DNA from: Streptomyces pacificus
Lineage (GTDB): Bacteria; Actinomycetota; Actinomycetes; Streptomycetales; Streptomycetaceae
DNA length: 39,848 bases
Direction of reading: 5' to 3'
Assembly: GCF_011766325.1 (NCBI RefSeq)
Contig: NZ_BLLG01000028.1
Location: 1-39,848 of the forward strand
The translations under genes were made by a program, and so were the position numbers. The notes below the pieces were generated by a model that did not search any database, was not told the origin of the DNA, and saw only the letters and a list, made by a program, of their open reading frames with translations. The first letter of the stretch is position 1. Every line of letters begins with the position of its first letter. Positions 6,461-12,754 of this stretch are shown here, one piece after another.

Positions 6461-8848
6461 ATGGACGGTCGTGATCTGGCGCGCTCGGTGAAGGCGCTCA
6501 CCACGGTGCGGGGGCTGCGTGCGGCGCGCTCGGCGTGGCGCCGGAGGCGTACGGACGCCTGGGGGCTGCCGCCGAGGGGCCGGGAGCGGGCGCGGGTGCC
6601 GGGTGCGGTGACCGGGGCCGAGCCCGCGCCGGGCGGCGGGATCGTCCGCTTCGCCCGTTCGGAGCTCCGGTTGGCGGTGACGGCGTCCGGCGTCGTCTTC
6701 TGGGGCTGGGACGGTGCGGGGCCCGAGCCGTCCTACGCGCTGGACGGCGCGCCTCCGCGCCCCGATCTCCGGGCGGAGCTGGAGCCGGACATGGCCGGCG
6801 GCTGGCGGATCGTCTCGGAGCGGGTGACGGTCGCGGTGTCCCGGCACGGCGGGGTCGAGATCCGCACACCCGGCGGGCTGGTCCTGCGCAGGGATCTGCC
6901 CCCGCGCTGGTGGGAACCGGCCGGCGGCGGCCCCGCCCGCTGGCTGCTGCGCAGTGAGGTACCCGCCGACGCCCGGTTCTTCGGCCTCGGCGGCCGTGCG
7001 TCGGGGCCGCGTCTGAGGGACGGCACATACGGGTTGTGGAACACCGATCCGCGCGGGAGCTTCGGCCCGGACGACGATCCGCTGTACATCACGATGCCGG
7101 TGCAGCTGGTGGTCGCGGACGCGGGCACGCATCTGGCGTTCCTCGACAACTCCTGGGAGGGGCGGGTCACCCTGCGTGAGGGAGAGGAGGGCGCGGGGTC
7201 GGGGCAGGACCGTCCGGGCACGAGCGAGGTCCGGATGGGCGGCGGGCCGTTGCGCTGCTGGGTGGTCGTGGGCACACCCGCCCGGGTGCTGCGGGGATGG
7301 ACGGGGCTGACGGGCGCGCCCGTGCCGCCGCCGTCCTGGGCGCTGGGTCCGCAGCACGCGCGCTGGGGCTTCGGTGACGAGCGCGAGGTGCGCCGGGTGG
7401 TGGCGGGCTACCGGGAGCGGGGCCTGCCGCTGTCGGCGCTGCACCTGGACATCGACCACTACGACGGCCACCGGGTCTTCACCGTCGACGCCGGGCGCTT
7501 CCCCGACCTGCCCCGGCTGGCCGGGGATCTGCGGAGGGAAGGGGTGCGGCTCGTCTCGATCGTGGACCCGGCGGTGAAGGCGGAGCCCGGGAACGCGGTG
7601 TACGAGGCGGGCGGTGCGGCCGGTGCGTTCGTCCGGGACGGGCGGGGCCGCGAGGTGCGCGGTGAGGTGTGGCCCGGCGAGTGCGTGTATCCGGACTTCA
7701 CCGATCCGCAGGTGCGCGCCTGGTGGGGAGGGCTGTACGGGGAGCGGCTGGCGCAGGGTTTCTCCGGCGTGTGGCACGACATGAACGAGCCGGTGTCGTT
7801 CACCCCGTTCGGCGATAGGACGCTGCCCCGCTCGGCCCGGCACCGTCTGGAGGGACGGGGCGGAGACCACCGCGAGGCCCACAACGTCTACGGCCTGGCG
7901 ATGGCGCGGGCGGGCTACGAGGCGCTGCGGAGACTGCGTCCGCTGGAGCGGCCGTTCCTGTTCTCCCGCTCCGGTTGGGTGGGCATGCAGCGGTACGGCG
8001 GGACCTGGTCCGGTGATGTGGCGACCGGCTGGCCGGGGCTGCGTGCCTCGCTGTCGCTGGTGCTGGGGCTGGGGCTGTGCGGCGTGCCCTACTCGGGCCC
8101 GGACGTGGGCGGGTTCGACGGGAGACCGTCGCCGGAGCTGTTCCTGCGCTGGTTCCAGCTGGGTGCGTATCTGCCGCTGTTCCGTACGCACGCGGCGATC
8201 GGTGCGGGGCGCAGGGAGCCGTGGGAGTTCGGTCCGCGGGTCCTCCGGTACGCCAGGGCGGCGCTGCTGGAACGGGAGCGGCTGCGCCCGTACTTCGTGT
8301 CCCTGGCGCATCTGGCGCGGCTGACCGGGGCTCCGTATGTCCGGCCGCTGTGGTGGGATGCGCCGGGCGACCGGGCGCTGCGCGACTGCGAGGACGCGTT
8401 CCTGCTGGGTGACGCGCTGCTGGTGGCCCCGGTGCTGGAGCGTGGGGTGGAGCGGCGTGCGGTGCGGCTGCCGCGGGGGCTCTGGTACGACACGGTGTCC
8501 GGCGGATCGTACGAGGGTCCCGGGCAGGTCCTGCTGGACGCCCCGCTGTCGCACATCCCGGTGCTCGCGCGGGCGGGTTCGGTGATCCCGGTGCGTGCCG
8601 AGGGGGGCCGGACCGAACTGGAGGTGTGGACACCGGCGCCGGGGCGCAGCGGCGGCGGGGGCGGGGGCGCGGTGGTCGAGGACGGCTCCCCGGGGGCGCG
8701 GCCCGTGGTGGAGCGGTATGCCTCACGGCTGGTGGACGGCCGGGTCGTGGTGGAGCGGATGTCCGGCGCCGGAGCGGTCGGGCCGGAGCGTCCGGTGCGG
8801 GTGCGCGGCGGGGTGGCGGCCGCCCCGCCCGGGGGGACTCAGCCGTAG
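6461..8848 (+). CDS. Glycoside hydrolase family 31 (alpha-glucosidase-like)
   Basis: This 795-aa protein is a retaining alpha-glycosidase of family GH31. An N-terminal beta-sandwich domain precedes the catalytic barrel. The barrel has WHDMNEPVSF with the nucleophile Asp440 and FSRSGWVGMQRYGGTWSGD with Asp519 as likely acid/base, then PYSGPDVGGFDG and the substrate-site RWFQLGAYLPLFRTHA. No signal peptide is visible, so it is probably cytoplasmic and may act on maltose-type or other intracellular alpha-glucosides. The ATG at 6461 has AGGG 8 nt upstream; a GTG three codons earlier is less well placed. A glycine run, RSGGGGGGA, lies near the C terminus. Confidence 0.93.
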   Translation: MDGRDLARSVKALTTVRGLRAARSAWRRRRTDAWGLPPRGRERARVPGAVTGAEPAPGGGIVRFARSELRLAVTASGVVFWGWDGAGPEPSYALDGAPPRPDLRAELEPDMAGGWRIVSERVTVAVSRHGGVEIRTPGGLVLRRDLPPRWWEPAGGGPARWLLRSEVPADARFFGLGGRASGPRLRDGTYGLWNTDPRGSFGPDDDPLYITMPVQLVVADAGTHLAFLDNSWEGRVTLREGEEGAGSGQDRPGTSEVRMGGGPLRCWVVVGTPARVLRGWTGLTGAPVPPPSWALGPQHARWGFGDEREVRRVVAGYRERGLPLSALHLDIDHYDGHRVFTVDAGRFPDLPRLAGDLRREGVRLVSIVDPAVKAEPGNAVYEAGGAAGAFVRDGRGREVRGEVWPGECVYPDFTDPQVRAWWGGLYGERLAQGFSGVWHDMNEPVSFTPFGDRTLPRSARHRLEGRGGDHREAHNVYGLAMARAGYEALRRLRPLERPFLFSRSGWVGMQRYGGTWSGDVATGWPGLRASLSLVLGLGLCGVPYSGPDVGGFDGRPSPELFLRWFQLGAYLPLFRTHAAIGAGRREPWEFGPRVLRYARAALLERERLRPYFVSLAHLARLTGAPYVRPLWWDAPGDRALRDCEDAFLLGDALLVAPVLERGVERRAVRLPRGLWYDTVSGGSYEGPGQVLLDAPLSHIPVLARAGSVIPVRAEGGRTELEVWTPAPGRSGGGGGGAVVEDGSPGARPVVERYASRLVDGRVVVERMSGAGAVGPERPVRVRGGVAAAPPGGTQP

Positions 8849-8922
8849 CGGCGTCCTCCGGACGTCCGCGGGCGTCGCACCGGCTCGTGCCCGCGCCCCG
8901 CGCATGGCACACTGGCCCCCAG

Positions 8923-8941
8923 TTCTGACGATTCGTCAGAA
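8923..8941. promoter_or_regulatory. 19-bp perfect palindrome, probable operator of the DUF35-thiolase operon
   Basis: TTCTGACGA-T-TCGTCAGAA has 9-bp perfect arms around one base. It lies 29 bp before the TTG start of the DUF35 gene and just downstream of a -10-like CACACT (8909-8914), so it would cover the transcription start. Size and symmetry fit a TetR-type site. No regulator gene is adjacent. Confidence 0.7.
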
Positions 8942-8969
8942 GGTGCGGTGCGGACGTCCGGGAGGGGCC

Positions 8970-9422
8970 TTGACGCGGATACGCAGACCGGTGGTGGCGG
9001 GCTGGTTCACCGAGGCGGACGGCGAGGAGGGATTCCGGCTGCTGGGCACCCGCTGCAGCGCCTGCTCCGCGGTCTTCTTCCCGCGCGAGGACTCGCTCTG
9101 CCGCAACCCCGCGTGCGAGGGCGGGGCACTCGCGGAGGTGCCGCTGTCCAAGCGGGGACGCGTGTGGTCGTACACGGACGGCCGCTACCGCCCGCCGGAG
9201 CCCTATGCCTCCGACCCGGATGCCGCGTGGGAGCCGTACACCCTCCTCGCCGTCGAACTCGAGGCCGAGCGGATGGTGGTGCTCGGCCAGGCGGCCCCGG
9301 GCGTGACCGTCGCGGCCCTGAGCGTCGGCGCGGAGGTCGAGGTGGTGCCCGGGATCCTCTCCGAGGACGCGGACACGACGTGGACGACCTGGCACTGGCG
9401 CCCGGTGCAGGAGGAGCGTTGA
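8970..9422 (+). CDS. DUF35 / OB-fold zinc-ribbon acyl-CoA-associated protein
   Basis: This 150-aa protein has the DUF35 layout: a rubredoxin-like zinc ribbon, with CSACSAVFFPRE and CRNPAC giving two Cys pairs at about residues 29-50, followed by an OB fold (VWSYTDGRYRPPEPY ... VVLGQAAPGV ... GAEVEVVPG). Such proteins bind CoA thioesters and pair with Ltp/SCP-x thiolases or retro-aldolases. The chosen start is TTG at 8970, directly after the strong site GGGAGGGG; no in-frame ATG or GTG fits the family N terminus better. The stop overlaps the start of the next gene (TTGA), so the two are translationally coupled and probably form a complex. Confidence 0.88.
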   Translation: MTRIRRPVVAGWFTEADGEEGFRLLGTRCSACSAVFFPREDSLCRNPACEGGALAEVPLSKRGRVWSYTDGRYRPPEPYASDPDAAWEPYTLLAVELEAERMVVLGQAAPGVTVAALSVGAEVEVVPGILSEDADTTWTTWHWRPVQEER

Positions 9423-10606
9423 ACGAGGTCGCGGTACTCGGCGCGGGCATGCACCCGTGGGGCAAGTGGGGCAGGAGTTTCATCGAGTACGGGACGGCGG
9501 CCGCCGGCGCCGCGCTCGCGGACGCGGGGATCAGCCGGCGGGACGTCCGGTCGGTGGTCGGCGCCGGCAGCGTCCGCTGCGGCTATCCCGGCCATGTCGC
9601 GGGGGCCGCCTTCGCCCGGGCACTGGGCTGGCAGGGCGCCCGCGTCACCAGTGTGTACGCGGCCTGCGCCTCGGGGGCGCAGGCCGTCGACACCGCACGG
9701 GCCCAGATCCTGGCGGGCATCGCCGAGGTGGTGCTGGTCGTCGGGGCCGAGTCCGCGCCGAAGGGGTTCTTCGCGCCCGCCGGCGGCGACCGGCCCGACG
9801 ACCCGGACTGGCTGCGCTTCCGGCTGCTCGGCGCGACCAATCCGGCCTACTTCGCCCTATACGCACGCCGCCGGATGGCCCTCCACGGCGACACCACGGA
9901 CGACTTCGCCCGGGTCAAGGCCAAGAACGCGGCGGCCGGGGCGCTCAACCCCCACGCCCGCTACCGCACCCCCGTGAGCGCCGGGCAGGTCGCGGCGTCC
10001 CCGGTCGTCGCCGACCCGCTGCGCCTCCTGGACGTCTGCGCCACATCCGACGGCGGCGCCGCGCTGGTGCTGTCGAGCATGGACTACGCCCGCCGGCACG
10101 GCGCAGGCGATCCGGTCCGCATCCGCGCGGTCTCCACGGTCACCCCCGTCTACCCCACGACCGAGCCCGGGCTGCCGGACATCGCCACCGACTCGGCGGT
10201 CGCCGTCGGTCCGCCGGCCCTGGGCTTCCGCGAGTCGATCGCCCGCGCCGCGTACGAGGAGGCCGCTCTCGGGCCCGAGGACCTGTCGCTCGCCGAGGTG
10301 TACGACCTGTCCACCGCGCTGGAGTTGCAGTGGTACGAGGACCTGGGGCTGTGCCCGCCGGGTGAGGGCGCCGGGCTGCTGCGCGCGGGGGCGACGGCCC
10401 TGGGCGGCCGGATCCCGGTCAACGCGAGCGGGGGGCTGGCGTCGTTCGGGGAGGCCGTACCCGCCCAGGCCATCGCCCAGGTGTGTGAACTGACCTGGCA
10501 GCTCCGGGGAACGGCGGGCGCACGCCAGGTGTCAGGGGCGCGCGCCGGCATGACCGCGAACCAGGGGCTGTTCGGCCATGGCTCGGCGGTCGTCGCGGTG
10601 CGCTGA
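9419..10606 (+). CDS. Ltp/SCP-x-type thiolase-like protein, possibly a retro-aldolase
   Basis: This 395-aa protein belongs to the lipid-transfer/SCP2 thiolase branch. It has YAACASGAQAV with the nucleophile-type Cys83, KAKNAAAGALNPHARY, CATSDGGAALVL, and NASGGL at 335-340. After NASGGL the canonical thiolase GHP motif is absent (ASFGEAVPAQA is found), and the C terminus reads NQGLFGHGSAVVAV with no CxG motif. This pattern and the coupling to a DUF35 partner suggest a steroid- or acyl-CoA retro-aldolase or another carbon-carbon cleaving enzyme rather than a classic thiolase. The start is TTG at 9419 after GGAGGAG, overlapping the upstream stop by 4 bp. The true substrate is unknown. Confidence 0.87.
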   Translation: MNEVAVLGAGMHPWGKWGRSFIEYGTAAAGAALADAGISRRDVRSVVGAGSVRCGYPGHVAGAAFARALGWQGARVTSVYAACASGAQAVDTARAQILAGIAEVVLVVGAESAPKGFFAPAGGDRPDDPDWLRFRLLGATNPAYFALYARRRMALHGDTTDDFARVKAKNAAAGALNPHARYRTPVSAGQVAASPVVADPLRLLDVCATSDGGAALVLSSMDYARRHGAGDPVRIRAVSTVTPVYPTTEPGLPDIATDSAVAVGPPALGFRESIARAAYEEAALGPEDLSLAEVYDLSTALELQWYEDLGLCPPGEGAGLLRAGATALGGRIPVNASGGLASFGEAVPAQAIAQVCELTWQLRGTAGARQVSGARAGMTANQGLFGHGSAVVAVR

Positions 10607-10663
10607 GCGACGCACCCCGGCCCGCCGCCTCGTTGGCCGCCCACCCGTCCGCCGCAGGGGCCT

Positions 10664-10860
10664 GATGCCGACGGCGTCGTGCAGCACCTTGGCCAGTACG
10701 GCACGGCAGTTGGTGGTGCAGGAGGCATTGGAGATGGCGGTGTGGCGCTCGGGGTCGTAGGCGCCGTCGTTGACACCGAGGACAACGGTGATGTCCTGGC
10801 CGCCGGCCGGAGCGGCGATGATGACCTTCTTCGCTCCGCCACGGCAGCGGTGGCCGGCCC
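10664..10860 (-). pseudogene. Fragment of a glyceraldehyde-3-phosphate dehydrogenase gene
   Basis: On the minus strand, about 57-65 codons read as the central part of GAPDH: AKKVIIAAPAGGQDITVVLG, then VNDGAYDPERHTAISNASCT and TNCRAVLAKVLHDAVGI. The catalytic motif SNASCTTNC is intact. The NAD-binding N-terminal domain and the rest of the catalytic domain are missing on both sides, so this is a remnant of a gene of about 335 codons. It fills the spacer between the thiolase and the nucleosidase-like gene. It could remain from a deletion, or have arrived as a partial duplicate. Confidence 0.85.
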
Positions 10861-10942
10861 ACGGACGAGGCACCCTCGCAGGGCTTGTTCACCGGGCGTC
10901 CGTGACGGGCGAGCGGCACCACAGAATCCGAGCATGCCGTAA

Positions 10943-10955
10943 TACTCTGGACATA
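10943..10955 (+). promoter_or_regulatory. Promoter for a leaderless mRNA of the nucleosidase-like gene
   Basis: A -10 box TACTCT (10943-10948), within TAATACTCTGG, ends 6 nt before the ATG at 10955. This places transcription start at the A of the start codon. No Shine-Dalgarno sequence precedes the gene, in agreement with leaderless translation. No good -35 box is seen. Confidence 0.65.
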
Positions 10956-11539
10956 TGCGACTTATGGGGCACATCACCAGCGACCGTCCTCTGCTCGTCC
11001 TGGCGGTCCGGGAAGAGGCACAGCACCTCGACACGTCCCTGCCCGTCCTGCTGACGGGCATGGGCAAGGTCAACGCGGCGATCGCGCTCGCCTCGACACT
11101 CGCCCGCGGCCCGCTGCCGTCGTACGTCGTCAATCTCGGTACGGCGGGAGCCCTGCGCCCCGGCTGGACCGGAACGCATGTCGTGGGCACGGTCCTGCAA
11201 CACGATCTGGACAGCGACACCCTGCGCGCCCTGACCGGCAAGAGCTACGGAGCGCCCCTCGCGGTGGGCGACCCCGACGGCCCCACCCTCGCCACCGGGG
11301 ACTCCTTCATCGACGACAAGGCCGCCCGAGCCCGCCTGGCGGAGCGGGCCGCCGTGGTCGACATGGAGGGGTACGCCCTGGCCACGGCCGCGCACGACGC
11401 CGGGGTGCGACTGCGCATCGTCAAACACGTCAGCGACGACGCGGACGAGAGCGCGGTGAGGGCCTGGCAGGAGACCGTCGCGGAGTGCGCCAGGGCCCTC
11501 GCCGGCTGGGCGGCCGACAACGTCCCCGCCTACCGCTGA
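10955..11539 (+). CDS. Nucleoside phosphorylase/nucleosidase-like protein
   Basis: This 194-aa protein looks like a short member of the PNP/MTA-SAH nucleosidase superfamily. Supporting motifs are TGMGKVNAA near the N terminus, VVNLGTAGAL, TGDSFIDD, VVDMEGYALA (the Met-Glu pair that binds ribose) and KHVSDDADESA, whose Asp matches the purine-protonating Asp of the family. Length is below the roughly 230 aa of MtnN. The start was set at the ATG at 10955 because it begins about 7 nt after a -10 box; another ATG lies at 10964. It converges on cvnD with only 3 bp between the stop codons. The substrate is not determined. Confidence 0.8.
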   Translation: MRLMGHITSDRPLLVLAVREEAQHLDTSLPVLLTGMGKVNAAIALASTLARGPLPSYVVNLGTAGALRPGWTGTHVVGTVLQHDLDSDTLRALTGKSYGAPLAVGDPDGPTLATGDSFIDDKAARARLAERAAVVDMEGYALATAAHDAGVRLRIVKHVSDDADESAVRAWQETVAECARALAGWAADNVPAYR

Positions 11540-11542
11540 GTC

Positions 11543-12148
11543 TCAGGGCGCCGCGGGCTCCCGCTCCGACGTGGACCGCAGCAGCGCGTGCTCCACGACC
11601 GCCACCAGCACCGACTTGACCGACTCCCGCCGACGGGCGTCGCACATGAGGAACGGCACCTCGGGGTCGAGGTCGAGAGCCGCACGCACGGCCGGGCCCG
11701 GGTACTCATCGGCGCCCCCGAAGCGGTTGACGCCCACGGTGAACGGGATGCCGCGCCGCTCGAAGTAGTCGATCGCGGCGAAGGAGTCCTCCAGGCGGCG
11801 GGGGTCGACCAGCACCACCGCGCCGAGGGCGCCCTGGGCCAGCTCGTCCCAGAGGAACCAGAACCGGTCCTGGCCGGGAGTGCCGAAGAGGTAGAGGACG
11901 AGGTCCTCGCGCAGCGCGATCCTGCCGAAGTCCATCGCGACGGTCGTCGTGCTCTTGGACTGCACCCCTTCGAGGTCGTCAACGGGCCGACCGGCCTCGC
12001 TGAGGGTCTCCTCGGTGCGCAGCGGCCTGATCTCGCTGACCGCGCCCACGAGGGTGGTCTTGCCGACCCCGAAGCCGCCGGCCACCAGGATCTTCAGTGT
12101 CACCGGCTCCACCGCCGCCCGGCGTCGGCTAGAGCGCCCGAAGACCAT
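11543..12148 (-). CDS. cvnD: Conservon GTPase CvnD (ATP/GTP-binding protein)
   Basis: This 201-aa small Ras/MglA-like G protein is the last gene of a conservon. The motifs seen are the P-loop GGFGVGKTT, the TTTVAMDFG switch region, FGTPGQDRFWFLWDEL (switch II) and GVNRFGG at the guanine-recognition position. Conservons are membrane-associated signalling sets of sensor kinase, roadblock protein, DUF742 protein and GTPase, likened to eukaryotic G-protein relays. The gene starts 20 bp inside the end of cvnC, so translation is coupled. No cytochrome P450 gene follows, unlike in some conservons. Confidence 0.93.
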   Translation of the reverse strand: MVFGRSSRRRAAVEPVTLKILVAGGFGVGKTTLVGAVSEIRPLRTEETLSEAGRPVDDLEGVQSKSTTTVAMDFGRIALREDLVLYLFGTPGQDRFWFLWDELAQGALGAVVLVDPRRLEDSFAAIDYFERRGIPFTVGVNRFGGADEYPGPAVRAALDLDPEVPFLMCDARRRESVKSVLVAVVEHALLRSTSEREPAAP

Positions 12149-12536
12149 TGATCACCTCGCGGAGAATGCCGATGTCCGGCAGTTCGGCCGGCGGAACGGG
12201 GCGGGTCACACGGACCAGCGCGTCGTCGACGAGGTCGCCCACGAGGACCCGGATCACCCCGACGGGGAGGTCCAGCCCGGCGGCGAGTTCGGCGATCGAC
12301 CGGGGGGCGGTGCCGCAGCGCTCGACGATCTCCAGCTGCTCCGGGGAGAGCGCCTGGTCCCGGCCGGCGTCGTGCGCGGCGGGTTCCGGCACGACGAGCG
12401 CGATCAGGTCGAGCCGGTGCTCCCCGGTGCCGGCGGTCCGGCCACGGGTCATCGCGTAGGGACGGACGACCGGACCGGCGTCGTCGTCGAACCACCGGGC
12501 GACCTGCCGGCCCCGCCGCTGCCTGCCGTCGGTCAT
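12129..12536 (-). CDS. cvnC: Conservon protein CvnC (DUF742)
   Basis: This 135-aa protein has the DUF742 features: VVRPYAMTRGRT near residue 25, LDLIALVV, LSPEQLEIVERC and a winged-helix-like section RSIAELAAGLDLPVGVIRVLVGDL, then PPAELPDIGILREVINGLRAL. It probably links the sensor and roadblock components to the GTPase. The ATG at 12536 lies 11 bp after the cvnB stop; longer in-frame extension would run into cvnB and is not conserved in type. It overlaps cvnD by 20 bp. Confidence 0.92.
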   Translation of the reverse strand: MTDGRQRRGRQVARWFDDDAGPVVRPYAMTRGRTAGTGEHRLDLIALVVPEPAAHDAGRDQALSPEQLEIVERCGTAPRSIAELAAGLDLPVGVIRVLVGDLVDDALVRVTRPVPPAELPDIGILREVINGLRAL

Positions 12537-12547
12537 GGCCCGTCCAC

Positions 12548-12754
12548 TCACCCTCCTGCGGAGATCCCGGCCCGGGGCGCCGTCGAGAGAGGGGCGCCGA
12601 CCGGCCTGACCATCAGCGTCATCTCGTAGGCGACCAGCCCCACGTCCGAGTCTGCGTCGGACGGCACGGCCGGGCAACTGCCGTCACCCGCGGCGGTGAC
12701 GGACCGCAAGGCGCCCTCGGCCGTGCCGGCCGCTGCGGCGCTCGATGCGGTCAT
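12548..12754 (-). CDS. cvnB: Internally deleted roadblock/LC7 protein CvnB
   Basis: A normal CvnB has about 135-145 aa; this one has 68. Residues 1-16 (MTASSAAAAGTAEGAL) look like the variable N terminus, then the sequence jumps to the C-terminal half of the roadblock domain: VTAAGDGSCPAVPSDADSDV and GLVAYEMTLMVRPVG. The helix and strands that normally precede this (WLLDDLV ... LVLSSDG ... HLAAVASGFHSLA ... ELDDAFLF, recalled from the family) are missing, apparently by an in-frame deletion of about 70 codons. Two prolines (SCPAVPSD) replace residues that are usually hydrophobic in a strand. The ATG overlaps the cvnA stop (ATGA). It is probably non-functional as a roadblock dimer, but it keeps the operon coupled. 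Confidence 0.85.
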   Translation of the reverse strand: MTASSAAAAGTAEGALRSVTAAGDGSCPAVPSDADSDVGLVAYEMTLMVRPVGAPLSTAPRAGISAGG

